Origin: Mesorhizobium sp. M4B.F.Ca.ET.203.01.1.1
Lineage (GTDB): Bacteria; Pseudomonadota; Alphaproteobacteria; Rhizobiales; Rhizobiaceae
Assembly (NCBI RefSeq): GCF_004791025.1
Contig: NZ_SRUO01000014.1
Location: forward strand, 118,758 to 182,757
Reading direction: 5' to 3'
DNA: 64,000 nucleotides
The position numbers were made by a program, and so were the translations under genes. Of the stretch, positions 24,126 through 33,048 are shown piece after piece; the first letter of the stretch is position 1, and the number at the start of each line of letters is the position of its first letter. The notes beneath the pieces were generated by a model. That model saw only the letters and a list, made by a program, of their open reading frames with translations. It was not told the DNA's origin and did no database searches.

Positions 24126-24632
24126 TCAGGCGGCAAGCGCGGTGAAGGCCGAAGCGTAGACCAGCTTGCCGGCCTCGGGAGCATCGCCCCAGGCCAGCGC
24201 CTGCAGCGCCTCGCCCTGGTACTCGCTCTCGAATTTCTCGGCGCGCGCATGGGTGTAGCCGAAGCGGCCGTAATAGGACGGATCGCCGAGCACCACGGCA
24301 AGCCGCTCGCCGGCTTCCTTGAGGCGGACATGCGCCTCGCGGATCAGGGCGCCGCCGATGCCGGTGCCGTGGAAGGACGGCTCGACTGCCAGCGGCGCCA
24401 GCGCCACGGCCGCGAACTGCTTGGCGCCCTTCTGGACGAAAAGCCGGGAGAACAGGATATGGCCGACCACCTGGCCGTCCTCTTCCGCCACCAGCTCGAC
24501 GACGGCATCGCCGCCGGTGACCAGCGCGTCGACCAGTCCGGCCTCCGCCTGCTGGCCGAAGGCATGCTCTTCGACGAGGCGGATCGCCTCGCGATCCCGC
24601 GGCGTCGCCGCGCGTATCGACATCATGCTCAT
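24126..24632 (-). CDS. GNAT-family N-acetyltransferase
   Basis: 168 aa. Acetyl-CoA site seen as VEPSFHGTGIGGALIREA, the Q/RxxGxG/A loop of the GNAT fold, with a preceding beta strand (FAAVALAPLAV) and a DPSYYGRFGYTHA motif shared with YhbS-type acetyltransferases. Substrate unknown. Its ATG overlaps the fmt stop (ATGA, 24629-24632), so it is translated from the def-fmt operon. Confidence 0.9.
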   Translation of the reverse strand: MSMMSIRAATPRDREAIRLVEEHAFGQQAEAGLVDALVTGGDAVVELVAEEDGQVVGHILFSRLFVQKGAKQFAAVALAPLAVEPSFHGTGIGGALIREAHVRLKEAGERLAVVLGDPSYYGRFGYTHARAEKFESEYQGEALQALAWGDAPEAGKLVYASAFTALAA

Positions 24633-25564
24633 GAGAGTTTCGTTCCTTTTTCGATCTTGGCCCCGCGCAAGAACTCCTGCGCGGCGGCGGGCTTTCCGCC
24701 CGCCCGTTGAACTTCGACCAGCCGGACCGCGCCTGACCCGCAGGCGACCGTCAGCCGGTCATCGAGAATTCCTCCCGACTCGCCGACGCCATCCGAGAGC
24801 GTCGAGCGAAGCAGTTTCAGCCGCTCCATGCGGCCGCCAATGTCGACCTCGCACCACGCGCCCGGAAAAGGCGAGAGGCCGCGAATGTGATTGTGGACTT
24901 CGCCGGCAGGCCGCGTCCAGTCTACGCGTGTCTCCGATTTATCGATCTTTCGGGCGTAGGTCACCCCCACAGTCGCCTGTTGGGCAAATGTCAGATAATT
25001 TATCCCCAACTGCGCGAGCGCTTCCACCATCAGCGAAGCGCCCTGAGCCATCAGACGGTCATGCAGTTCGCCGGCGGTCATATCGGGTTCGATGGCGCAT
25101 TTTTCAAGCAACGCCACCGGTCCGGTGTCCAAACCCTCCTCCATGCGCATCACCATCATGCCGGTTTCGGCATCGCCGGCCATGATGGCGCGCTGGATGG
25201 GAGCCGCTCCGCGCCAGCGCGGCAGAAGCGAGGCATGGCCGTTCAGGCAGCCGAGCCTGGCCCCCTCGAGAACGGCCTTTGGCAACAAAAGCCCATAGGC
25301 GACGACCACGGCGACATCGGCACGCAGCGCGGCGAATGCCTGCTGCTCGGCCTCGCCCTTGAGCGATGTCGGGGTGCGGACCTCGACGCCCAGCCGCTCC
25401 GCCTCGCGCTGCACGGGCGACGGCGTCAGCTCCAGCCCGCGCCGGCCGGCGGCACGCGGCGGCTGCGTGTAGACGGCGACGATTTCATGGCCGGCTTCGG
25501 CAATCGCGCGCAGCGTCGGCACGGAAAACTCCGGCGTGCCCATGAAGATGACGCGAAGGGGCAT
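24629..25564 (-). CDS. fmt: Methionyl-tRNA formyltransferase
   Basis: 311 aa. Formylates initiator Met-tRNA. N-terminal formyltransferase domain with MGTPEFSVPTLRAI and the catalytic region NGHASLLPRWRGAAPIQRAI, then an OB-like C-terminal tRNA-binding domain. It starts 5 bases after the def stop and ends overlapping the GNAT gene, forming a def-fmt-GNAT operon: Def later removes the formyl group that Fmt adds. Confidence 0.97.
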   Translation of the reverse strand: MPLRVIFMGTPEFSVPTLRAIAEAGHEIVAVYTQPPRAAGRRGLELTPSPVQREAERLGVEVRTPTSLKGEAEQQAFAALRADVAVVVAYGLLLPKAVLEGARLGCLNGHASLLPRWRGAAPIQRAIMAGDAETGMMVMRMEEGLDTGPVALLEKCAIEPDMTAGELHDRLMAQGASLMVEALAQLGINYLTFAQQATVGVTYARKIDKSETRVDWTRPAGEVHNHIRGLSPFPGAWCEVDIGGRMERLKLLRSTLSDGVGESGGILDDRLTVACGSGAVRLVEVQRAGGKPAAAQEFLRGAKIEKGTKLS

Positions 25565-25569
25565 GACCC

Positions 25570-26100
25570 CTAGCCCACCAGCTTGCCCGGCGCCTTGTCC
25601 TTGGCGAGCTTCTTGAACTTCTTCACCACCATGTCGCGCTTCAGCTTCGAGATGTGGTCGATGAACAGCACGCCGTTGAGATGGTCGATCTCGTGCTGCA
25701 GGCAGGTCGCCATCAGCCCTTCGGCCTGCATCTCCTGCAGCTTGCCGTCGCGGTCGAGATACTTCACTCGCACCGCGGCGGGACGCTCGACCTCTGCGTA
25801 ATAGTCCGGGATCGACAGGCAGCCTTCCTCATAGACCGAGCGCTGGTCCGAGCTTTCGAGGATTTCCGGATTGATGAAGACATGCGGCGCCGGCGTCTCG
25901 TCCTCCTTGGCGAGGTCGATGACCAGCATGCGCAGTGGCTCGCCGATCTGGATCGCCGCCAGGCCGATGCCGGGGGCGTCGTACATGGTGTCCAGCATGT
26001 CGCCGGCCAGTTTGCGCAAGGGCGCATCGACGCGCTCGACCGGTTTGGACAGCTGGCGCAGGACGGGATCGGGAAGGATGATGAGCGGCTTGATCGACAT
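25570..26100 (-). CDS. def: Peptide deformylase
   Basis: 176 aa. Removes N-formyl from new proteins. All three motifs are intact: GIGLAAIQIG (residues 44-53), EGCLSIP with metal-ligand Cys94, and QHEIDHLNG with His136, Glu137 and His140. Type I, Gram-negative form. First gene of the def-fmt-GNAT operon, divergent from rmuC. Confidence 0.97.
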   Translation of the reverse strand: MSIKPLIILPDPVLRQLSKPVERVDAPLRKLAGDMLDTMYDAPGIGLAAIQIGEPLRMLVIDLAKEDETPAPHVFINPEILESSDQRSVYEEGCLSIPDYYAEVERPAAVRVKYLDRDGKLQEMQAEGLMATCLQHEIDHLNGVLFIDHISKLKRDMVVKKFKKLAKDKAPGKLVG

Positions 26101-26203
26101 GGCGTCTCACCTAAGACGTCATGCGAAAAGCGTCAACCGGGGCGCTTTCGCCCTGTTCACGTTTTGATCTGTGCCGGAGAGCCGAATCATCTATGCTGCC
26201 CGC

Positions 26204-27445
26204 ATGAACGACCTGAGCTCCATCCTTTCCGAACCCGTGGCCCGGCTCGGCGCCAGCACGTTCACGCTCGGCCATATGCTGGCCTTCGGCGCTGTCCTTT
26301 TTCTCGGCCTCTTCCTTGCGCTGGTCATCGCGCTGTGGCGCTCGGCCAGGGCGCGGACGATAGCAGCCGCGGAAGCCGCCGACCATGCCCGCGACGCCGA
26401 GGCGCGGATGGCGGGCATCCTACAGGCGCAGGCCGAGATGCAGGGCCGCATGGGCGCGATTGCCGAAGTGTTCGGGGCGCGGCAGGCCGAGCTCACCCAG
26501 TCGATCGGCCAGCGTCTCGACGCCATGACCGGCCGCATCGGCCAGACCATGACCGAGCAAACCAAATCGACGCATGAGAGCCTGGCCAAACTGCAGGAAC
26601 GACTGGCGGTGATCGACACGGCGCAAGGCAACATCCAGTCGCTGGCCGGCCAGGTCGTGCAGTTGCAGGCGATCCTCTCCAACAAGCAGACGCGCGGCGC
26701 CTTCGGCCAGTCGCGCATGGAGGCGATCGTCGCCGACGGCCTGCCGCATGGCGCCTACGAATTCCAGGCGACCCTGTCGAACGGCAGCCGGCCCGACTGC
26801 CTGGTACGGATGCCGAACGGCGCGCCCTCGCTCGCCGTCGATGCCAAGTTCCCGCTCGAAGCCTGGAACGCGATCCGCGCCGCCGAAGGCGCGGAGATGC
26901 AGAAGGCCGCGGCGCAGGCCTTCCGGCGCGATATCGAGGTGCATATCCGCGATATCGCCGACAAATACCTGCTCCAGGGCGAGACGCAGGACACCGCCTT
27001 CATGTTCGTACCGTCGGAATCGGTGTTCGCAGAGATCCACGAGAATTTCGAGGCGGTGGTGCAGAAGGCGCACCGGGCCCGCGTCGTCATCGTCTCGCCG
27101 TCGCTGTTGATGCTGTCGATCCAGGTCATCCAGGCGATCCTGAAGGACGCCCGCATGCGCGAGCAGGCGCATCTGATCCAGGGCGAGGTGATCCGGCTGA
27201 TGGAGGATGTCGGGCGTGTCGACGAGCGGGTACGCCGGCTGCAGACGCATTTTACCCAGTCGGCGAAAGACATCGACGACATCCTGGTCTCGACGTCGAA
27301 AGTGACCAAGCGCGGCCAGAAGATCGAGGCGCTGGAGTTCGGCGAAGGCGAAGCCGAGGCGCCGCGCAAGGCTGAAGCGGGGACGCGGGTGGCCGATTCC
27401 AAGACCGGCCAGCTCAGGCTGCGGGTTGTCGAGGACGGCGACTGA
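26204..27445 (+). CDS. rmuC: DNA recombination protein RmuC homologue
   Basis: 413 aa. One N-terminal membrane helix (about 18-40), a long coiled coil (about 45-150) and the RmuC nuclease-like core (RGAFGQSRMEAIVADGLPHG, AVDAKFPLEAWNAI, DTAFMFVPSESVFAEI). RmuC limits DNA inversions at short inverted repeats, a relevant role in a genome rich in palindromes. The start at 26204 gives a membrane-anchor N-terminus; a GTG 33 bases upstream is the alternative. Confidence 0.9.
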   Translation: MNDLSSILSEPVARLGASTFTLGHMLAFGAVLFLGLFLALVIALWRSARARTIAAAEAADHARDAEARMAGILQAQAEMQGRMGAIAEVFGARQAELTQSIGQRLDAMTGRIGQTMTEQTKSTHESLAKLQERLAVIDTAQGNIQSLAGQVVQLQAILSNKQTRGAFGQSRMEAIVADGLPHGAYEFQATLSNGSRPDCLVRMPNGAPSLAVDAKFPLEAWNAIRAAEGAEMQKAAAQAFRRDIEVHIRDIADKYLLQGETQDTAFMFVPSESVFAEIHENFEAVVQKAHRARVVIVSPSLLMLSIQVIQAILKDARMREQAHLIQGEVIRLMEDVGRVDERVRRLQTHFTQSAKDIDDILVSTSKVTKRGQKIEALEFGEGEAEAPRKAEAGTRVADSKTGQLRLRVVEDGD

Positions 27446-27455
27446 GGCGGGCGCC

Positions 27456-27860
27456 CTATTGCTCCTCGAGCGTCGTCATGCCTTCGAATTCAGGCAGCCA
27501 ATGCAGCGCCGAGCGGTGCCAGACCTGTCTTCTGGGAACGAGCTCCTCGCGCTGACGGGCTGTGCCGACCCGGATGCCGTAGATTTTCGGCCCGTCGCCC
27601 ACCGACGTGGCATAGAGATGCGAACCGCATTCGCCGCAAAAGCCCTGTGCGCGCTTGGCGCCGCTCGATCCTGTTTTGATGTAGACCTTCGGTGTGCCCT
27701 TGGTAATCCGGTATTGGTCTTCTGGCGCGCCAACTGTCACGCGAAAGGCTGTTCCGGTCAGCTGCTGGCAATCAGTACAGTGGCAGATACCGGTCTTTTC
27801 CGGGTCGACCTCAGCCTCATAGGTGATGGCGCCGCAATGGCACCCGCCGTCAATCCTCAT
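27456..27860 (-). CDS. GFA family zinc protein (CENP-V/Gfa fold)
   Basis: 134 aa. Shows the Gfa cysteine pattern: CHCGAITYE, ICHCTDCQQLTG and GFCGECGSHLY, which bind two zinc ions. The family name comes from glutathione-dependent formaldehyde-activating enzyme, but most members have no proven activity. AGGAGG lies 6 bases before the ATG. Convergent with rmuC. Confidence 0.92.
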   Translation of the reverse strand: MRIDGGCHCGAITYEAEVDPEKTGICHCTDCQQLTGTAFRVTVGAPEDQYRITKGTPKVYIKTGSSGAKRAQGFCGECGSHLYATSVGDGPKIYGIRVGTARQREELVPRRQVWHRSALHWLPEFEGMTTLEEQ

Positions 27861-27925
27861 CGGTAACCTCCTCCAGAATTCGCGACGATCTTAGCGGGAC
27901 AAGGCCGCGAGGCAACAGCGCAGCG

Positions 27926-28891
27926 CTAGTCCAAAGCCGGATCGGAGGCAGCGTCGATCAGCTTGCGGCGGCGCTCCCAGGTGCCGGTGGTTTGCGGCTT
28001 GACGAACAGCCGGGTGATCTCCGGCATCTCGGTTTTCAGCAGCGCTTCCAGCCGCTCGACGCAGGCCTCGATCTCGGGCGCCGTCAGATGGTCTTCGAAC
28101 TCGACGCTCAGACCGGCGACGATCTCTTGCGGTCCCATGTGGACGGTGAGAACGCCGTTCGCCCGCTGCACCGCCGGATCCCGCTGCACGATGGCAAGCA
28201 CCTTGTTCTGCACCTGCGGCGATGCCGGCTCGCCGATGAGCAGGCCCTTGCTTTCGCGCGCCAGGAAGATCGCGGTCGAACCGAGGATCAGCGCGATGCC
28301 GATCGAGGCGGCGCCGTCGAGCTCGGGCATTGCAAAGACTTCCGCCGCCAATATGCCGGCAAAGGCGACGATCAGGCCAAGCAGTGCCGCGCTGTCCTCG
28401 AACAGCACCGTATAGACGCTCGGATCCTTGCTGAGCCGCACCGCCTCGAACCAGCCCAGTCCGCCCTTCTCGCGGCGGAATGCGGTCAGCGCCACATACC
28501 AGGAACTGCCCTCGAACAGGAAGGAGAGGCCGAGCACGACATAATTCACCCTGACATTGGCGACCGGCTCCGGCGCCATGATGTGCACCACGCCTTCGTA
28601 GAACGACACGCCGGCGCCAAGCGCGAAGACGAGGAGGGCGACGATGAAGCTCCAGAAATAGAGCTCACGGCCATGGCCGAGCGGATGGCTGCGGTCGGGC
28701 GGGCGGGCGGCGCGATGCATGCCGTAGAGCAGCAGGCCGCCATTGCCGGTGTCGACCAGCGAATGCACGCCCTCCGAAAGCATTGCCGAGCTGCCGGTGA
28801 AGGCCGCGGCGGCGAATTTGGTCAACGCGATCGCCAGATTGCCGGCAAGCGCCGCGTAGATGACCTTTTTCGATCCGCCATGCCCTGCCAT
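27926..28891 (-). CDS. Cation diffusion facilitator family transporter
   Basis: 321 aa. Six membrane segments, with metal-site-like residues in SEGVHSLVDTGN (helix 2) and a cytoplasmic C-terminal domain (VLTVHMGPQEIVAGLSVEFE). The cytoplasmic loop has HPLGHGRELYFWSF, typical of CDF proteins. Exports a divalent metal such as zinc, iron or manganese; helix 5 motif details do not allow the metal to be chosen. Confidence 0.92.
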   Translation of the reverse strand: MAGHGGSKKVIYAALAGNLAIALTKFAAAAFTGSSAMLSEGVHSLVDTGNGGLLLYGMHRAARPPDRSHPLGHGRELYFWSFIVALLVFALGAGVSFYEGVVHIMAPEPVANVRVNYVVLGLSFLFEGSSWYVALTAFRREKGGLGWFEAVRLSKDPSVYTVLFEDSAALLGLIVAFAGILAAEVFAMPELDGAASIGIALILGSTAIFLARESKGLLIGEPASPQVQNKVLAIVQRDPAVQRANGVLTVHMGPQEIVAGLSVEFEDHLTAPEIEACVERLEALLKTEMPEITRLFVKPQTTGTWERRRKLIDAASDPALD

Positions 28892-28923
28892 GCCGCGCTG
28901 TCCCGGTTGACGCCTTGAGCTTA

Positions 28924-28966
28924 ATGCATGTCGTCCAAAATCGCGCCGCGGTTTTGGGGGAACGCA
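28924..28966. repeat. Rhizobial palindromic unit (related to the one near truA)
   Basis: ATGCATGTCG start, central stem CCAAAA-T-CGC/GCG-G-TTTTGG (28935-28957) and a closing GCAT. Lies upstream of the CDF gene. Shares the GCATGTCG and CCAAAA/TTTTGG core with the unit at 24080-24124. Confidence 0.5.
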
Positions 28967-29170
28967 TCAAGACAGAGACTTAAAGCGCGACGCCCGAATC
29001 CGTTTCGTCATGACGCGCAATAACGACCGGGGCCGTCGGAGCTCCCCAGGCGATTCGCCGGCGAAAACCGGTTGACAGCGGCCAGGCCGCCGCGCGCGTC
29101 CGACAATGTCCTCTTGCAGTCCGGCTTTTCTCTTGTTTCACTTCGTTGCCCACAATCGGAGGAACGAATC

Positions 29171-29296
29171 ATGGCTAAAGGTGCGATGAAGGCGGGCAAG
29201 GAAGCCCGTAAGCCGAAGAAGGACGCGAAGAAGCCCGCCGCGGCCCCGGCCCTCAAGGCGCCGCCGGTCAAGGCGACGCGGCTCAAGGACAAATAG
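29171..29296 (+). CDS. 41-residue Lys/Ala/Pro-rich basic protein
   Basis: MAKGAMKAGKEARKPKKDAK at the N-terminus, ending KATRLKDK; about one third lysine and arginine with no hydrophobic core. GGAGG sits 7 bases before the ATG, a strong start. Composition resembles the tails of H1-like DNA- or RNA-binding proteins, so nucleic acid binding is possible. I do not recognise the family. It lies alone between the CDF gene and the riboswitch-controlled exporter. Confidence 0.68.
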   Translation: MAKGAMKAGKEARKPKKDAKKPAAAPALKAPPVKATRLKDK

Positions 29297-29397
29297 GCCT
29301 CGGCTGATCCGTCCTGGCGCGGATTTTCAACCGGCGGCATGGAGCCATGCTGCCGGTGTTTTGTTGATTGGGGCCGAGGACCGCCTATATCCGCGTG

Positions 29398-29442
29398 GCG
29401 AGGACGACCTCGCTCCTCCCAAAACCCGGCCGGGACGACCCG
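29398..29442 (+). ncRNA. Guanidine-II (mini-ykkC) riboswitch
   Basis: Two short hairpins with identical ACGA loops: GCGAGG-ACGA-CCTCGC (29398-29413) and CGGG-ACGA-CCCG (29431-29442), 17 bases apart. Tandem ACGR-loop stems are the hallmark of the mini-ykkC motif, known to bind free guanidinium. It lies 79 bases upstream of a gene for an SMR-family protein of the guanidinium exporter type, the classic context. Guanidinium binding should raise exporter expression. Confidence 0.88.
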
Positions 29443-29520
29443 TGCTTGAATGTGCTGCTCCGCGCGCCGGTTTCGCAAGATCGTGCGCCGTGAGGGCACG
29501 CAGCGAATGGAGCGTTGCCG

Positions 29521-29835
29521 ATGTCGTGGATCTATCTGTTTTTCGCCGGCCTGTTCGAGATCGGCTGGGCGATCGGCCTGAAATACACTGACGGCTTCTC
29601 GAAGCTGGTGCCGACGGTGCTGACCGTCGCCTCAATGATCGTCAGCCTCGGCCTGCTCGGCCTGGCGCTGAAGGAGCTGCCCGTCGGCACGGCCTATGCG
29701 GTGTGGACCGGCATCGGCACCGTCGGCACCGCGCTGCTGGGCATCTGGCTGCTCGGCGAGCCGGCGACCGTGGTTCGGCTCGCCTGCATCGGCCTCATCG
29801 TCTGCGGCATCGCCGGCCTGAAGCTGGTGGCCTGA
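29521..29835 (+). CDS. gdx: SMR-family guanidinium exporter (Gdx/SugE type)
   Basis: 104 aa with four membrane helices. The N-terminus MSWIYLFFAGLFEIGWAIGL holds the essential Glu of helix 1 in the SugE/Gdx context, and GTAYAVWTGIGTVG is the helix 3 signature. Works as an antiparallel dimer that exports guanidinium in exchange for protons. GGAG lies 8 bases before the ATG; an upstream TTG is in frame but less likely. The mini-ykkC riboswitch in its leader supports guanidinium over quaternary ammonium substrates. Confidence 0.92.
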   Translation: MSWIYLFFAGLFEIGWAIGLKYTDGFSKLVPTVLTVASMIVSLGLLGLALKELPVGTAYAVWTGIGTVGTALLGIWLLGEPATVVRLACIGLIVCGIAGLKLVA

Positions 29836-29908
29836 TGTTTGCCGCGAGGCAAACGCGTTCGGGGCCGCCCCTGGCGACCCTGAACCTGTTCTTCGAACGA
29901 AACCGCTG

Positions 29909-30343
29909 TTAGCGGGCCGAGAACCCCGGAGGCGTCCGGCCGACACGCGCCTTGCGCGCGGCATAGCGCGCATCGCGCTTGGCCTTGCGTTCGGCCTCGT
30001 CGGCGAGCACGCGCGAAATGCGATCGTTCTCTTCGGCTTCGCGGATCTTGGCCTCCGCCGCAGCCGCCTCTTCGGCGGCAATGCGCGCCGCTTCGGCAGC
30101 TGCCTCGCGCTCGGCCTTCTCAGCCGCTTCGCGGGCCAGCTTTTCCTGCTTCAGCCTGGCCTTTTCGGCTTCGCGTATCGCGCGCGCCTCGAGGATCGCC
30201 TTGCGTTCGGCCTGTCGCGCCAGCACCGCGGGATCATCCGCGGCCGGCTTTGACTTGAAGCGCTCCAGAAGCGCCTTCTTTGCCTCGTTCGCGGCATTGC
30301 GCCGCTCGAAAATGTCTTTTTCCCTGTAGATAGCCAAGTCCAC
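29909..30343 (-). CDS. DUF6481-type highly charged coiled-coil protein
   Basis: 144 aa. Starts YREKDIFERRNAANEAKKAL, then about 90 residues of Ala/Glu/Arg/Lys helix with a continuous coiled coil, ending in an arginine-rich tail (ARKARVGRTPPGF). No membrane or catalytic features. I recall this family in Rhizobiales as unknown function, often near cold-shock genes; none is seen here. Confidence 0.78.
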   Translation of the reverse strand: MDLAIYREKDIFERRNAANEAKKALLERFKSKPAADDPAVLARQAERKAILEARAIREAEKARLKQEKLAREAAEKAEREAAAEAARIAAEEAAAAEAKIREAEENDRISRVLADEAERKAKRDARYAARKARVGRTPPGFSAR

Positions 30344-30574
30344 TTCCCTGAAGTCAATTCGCGACGCTTACATACGCGCGAAAACCGATAGTTCAAGCGC
30401 CAAAACGGTATGCCAGCTATGAAATTCTGGGCTGTTGCAACTGGGAGACGTCACAGTCCTGCGCGAAAACCGACATGCAGTGTTCACAGTCCGCGCCTCT
30501 GGCGGCGCGGCGGGCGGATCGCTATCTCCAGCGCGACGCACAAACATCGAAACAAGGCATCAGGATGGCACGGC

Positions 30575-31630
30575 ATGGAACTCGGTCTCTACACTTTCGC
30601 TGACGTCAGCCCCGAGCCCGGGCCGGGCGCCATCGGCCCGCATGAGCGGCTGCGCAATCTGATCGAGGAGATCGAGCTGGCCGACCAGGTCGGCCTCGAC
30701 GTGTTCGGGCTGGGCGAGCATCACCGCCCCGACTATGCCGCCTCCGCGCCGGTCGTGGCGCTGGCCGCGGCGGCCGAGCGCACCAGGCGCATCAAGCTGA
30801 CCAGCGCGGTCACCGTGCTCTCCTCCGACGATCCGGTGCGCGTCTTCCAGCAGTTCGCGACGCTCGACCTGCTTTCCGGCGGCCGCGCGGAGATCATGGC
30901 CGGGCGCGGCTCCTTCATCGAATCCTTCCCGCTGTTCGGCTTCAATCTGGAAGACTATGACGAGCTGTTCGCCGAGAAGCTCGACCTGCTGCTTGCCATC
31001 CGCGATCAGGTCAAGGTGACGTGGCAAGGACGCCTGCGCGCGCCGATCAACGGCCGTGGCGTCTATCCGCGCCCGCTCCAGGAGAAACTGCCGGTCTGGA
31101 TCGCCATTGGCGGGACGCCGCAGTCCGCGGCCCGTGCCGGCGCGCTCGGCCTGCCGCTGGCGCTCGCCATCATCGGCGGCGAGCCGGCGCGCTTCGCGCC
31201 GCTGTTCGAGGTCTATCGCCAGGCCGCCAGACGGGCCGGAACCGATCCGGCAAGCCTCGCCACCAGCCTCAACGTGCACGGCTTCATCGCCGAGACCACC
31301 GAGAAGGCGGCGGACGATTTCTACACGCCGCAGGCCGAGGTGATGAACCGCATCGGCCGCGAGCGCGGCTGGGGGCCGACCTCGCGGGCGCATTTCGACC
31401 AGTCGCGCGGTCCGAACGGCGCCTTGTTCGTCGGCAATCCCGAACAGGTGGCGGAGAAGATCGTCGCCCAGCACAGGATCTTCGGCAATGACCGCTTCCT
31501 GCTGCAGATGGCGATCGGCACCATGCCGCACGCAAAGGTCATGAAGGCGATCGAGCTCTACGGCACCAGGGTGGCGCCGATCGTGCGCAAGGAAACAGCG
31601 AAGGCAGCACCAGCCGAACCCGTCGCCTGA
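30575..31630 (+). CDS. LLM class flavin-dependent oxidoreductase (luciferase-like)
   Basis: 351 aa. Bacterial luciferase fold: MELGLYTFADVSPEPG, EIELADQVGLDVFGLGEHHR near the N-terminus, and GGRAEIMAGRGSFIESFPLF. The family uses FMNH2 or F420 to oxidise varied substrates. The ATG at 30575 begins at the first beta strand; the open frame extends upstream without homology. Stands alone; partner reductase not adjacent, although an FMN reductase lies at 40.2 kb. Confidence 0.9.
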   Translation: MELGLYTFADVSPEPGPGAIGPHERLRNLIEEIELADQVGLDVFGLGEHHRPDYAASAPVVALAAAAERTRRIKLTSAVTVLSSDDPVRVFQQFATLDLLSGGRAEIMAGRGSFIESFPLFGFNLEDYDELFAEKLDLLLAIRDQVKVTWQGRLRAPINGRGVYPRPLQEKLPVWIAIGGTPQSAARAGALGLPLALAIIGGEPARFAPLFEVYRQAARRAGTDPASLATSLNVHGFIAETTEKAADDFYTPQAEVMNRIGRERGWGPTSRAHFDQSRGPNGALFVGNPEQVAEKIVAQHRIFGNDRFLLQMAIGTMPHAKVMKAIELYGTRVAPIVRKETAKAAPAEPVA

Positions 31631-31794
31631 CGGCGGGCCGGACGCGTTCCAACGACCGAAGCCGCGGCTCCATCTTCGCCGTCGGCGCATTTCCTGTCCG
31701 GCCGAAGTCATTGCCGGCTAACGGAACTTTGCCGTCGGAAGCACGTTTTCGCGAGGAAGCCGCATCATCATTTGCGGCGTGCCCGAGGGAAACG

Positions 31795-32964
31795 ATGAAG
31801 GCCGAACCGACCGCTTCGGGCACCGGCGCCACCGGGACGCCTGATCCGCGCGAAGACACACGCGCGGATACGCATTTGATACGGTCGCTGCTCATCGGCA
31901 TCTTCATCCTGATGGCGGTCTATGCGCTCTACTTCGGCCGCGCCTTCTTCATGCCGGTGATCCTAGCCTTCCTGCTGGCGCTGACGCTGACGCCGATCGT
32001 GCGCTTCCTGCGCCAGCACGGCGTGCCCGACGCGCTGTCGGCGACGCTCCTGGTGCTGCTGTCGCTGATTTTTGTTGCCGGCGCCGGCTATCTGCTCAGC
32101 GGCCCGGTCATCGAGCTCATCAACAACGCGTCCACGATCGGCATGCAGCTGACCGAGCGCCTTGCCCAACTCAGGCAGCCGTTCGAGAAGATCATGCAGA
32201 TCTCGCACCAGCTGGAAGGCCTGACCCAGACGTCACAGGAGCCCGATGTGCAGAAGGTCGCGGTGGCGCAGTCCGGCATGTTGTCTTCCGCCGCCGGCAA
32301 CATCCTGTCGGCGGGCACCGGCATCACCATCGTCTTCGTGCTGTCGCTGTTCCTGCTCGCCTCCGGCACGATGTTCTACGAGAAGATCATCCAGTCCTTC
32401 GCCAGCCTCAGCGAGAAGAAGCGGGCGCTGCGCGTCGTCTACGACGTCGAGCGCGAGATTTCGCATTACCTGCTCACGGTCACCATCATCAATGCAGGCC
32501 TCGGCACGGTGATTGGCCTTGGCCTGTGGGGGCTCGGAATGCCCAACCCAATGGTCTGGGGCGCGGCCGCCGCCTTGCTCAATTTCCTGCCCTATGTCGG
32601 CGCGTTGATGACGATCATACTTGTCACCGTCATCGCGCTGATCAGCTTCGACTCGATCTCCTTTGCGCTGCTGGCGCCGGCCTTCGTGCTGCTGTGCGAC
32701 ATCGTCGAGGGCCAGTTCGTGACGCCGCTGGTGGTCGGCAGGCGGCTGGAGATCAACGCGGTGGCGATCTTCATCGCCATTGCCTTCTGGTCGTGGCTGT
32801 GGGGTTTTGTCGGCGCGCTGATGGCGGTGCCGCTGCTGGTCGTCGTCAAGGTCTTCTGCGACCATTTCGAAGGACTGAGCCATGTCGGCAATTTCCTGGC
32901 GGCACAGCACAGCCTCGTCGTCGAAGAGGATACGGCCGAGCAGAACGGCAAGATCCGGACCTGA
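31795..32964 (+). CDS. AI-2E family transporter (TqsA/PerM-like permease)
   Basis: 389 aa. About seven or eight membrane helices with the family signature in the last third (MVWGAAAALLNFLPYVGALM, GQFVTPLVVGRRLEINAVAI). A central soluble segment (about 130-190) is helical. Homologues export autoinducer-2 or exchange Na+/Li+ for protons; the substrate is not determinable here. GAGGG lies 6 bases before the ATG at 31795. Confidence 0.9.
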   Translation: MKAEPTASGTGATGTPDPREDTRADTHLIRSLLIGIFILMAVYALYFGRAFFMPVILAFLLALTLTPIVRFLRQHGVPDALSATLLVLLSLIFVAGAGYLLSGPVIELINNASTIGMQLTERLAQLRQPFEKIMQISHQLEGLTQTSQEPDVQKVAVAQSGMLSSAAGNILSAGTGITIVFVLSLFLLASGTMFYEKIIQSFASLSEKKRALRVVYDVEREISHYLLTVTIINAGLGTVIGLGLWGLGMPNPMVWGAAAALLNFLPYVGALMTIILVTVIALISFDSISFALLAPAFVLLCDIVEGQFVTPLVVGRRLEINAVAIFIAIAFWSWLWGFVGALMAVPLLVVVKVFCDHFEGLSHVGNFLAAQHSLVVEEDTAEQNGKIRT

Positions 32965-33048
32965 CCCGGCCCGGCAATTGTTACCGCGCCTGTTTGTCGG
33001 ACGCGGAGCGAGTGCCTATATCGAGCCGGTCAAAGCCGGACCTCCTTC

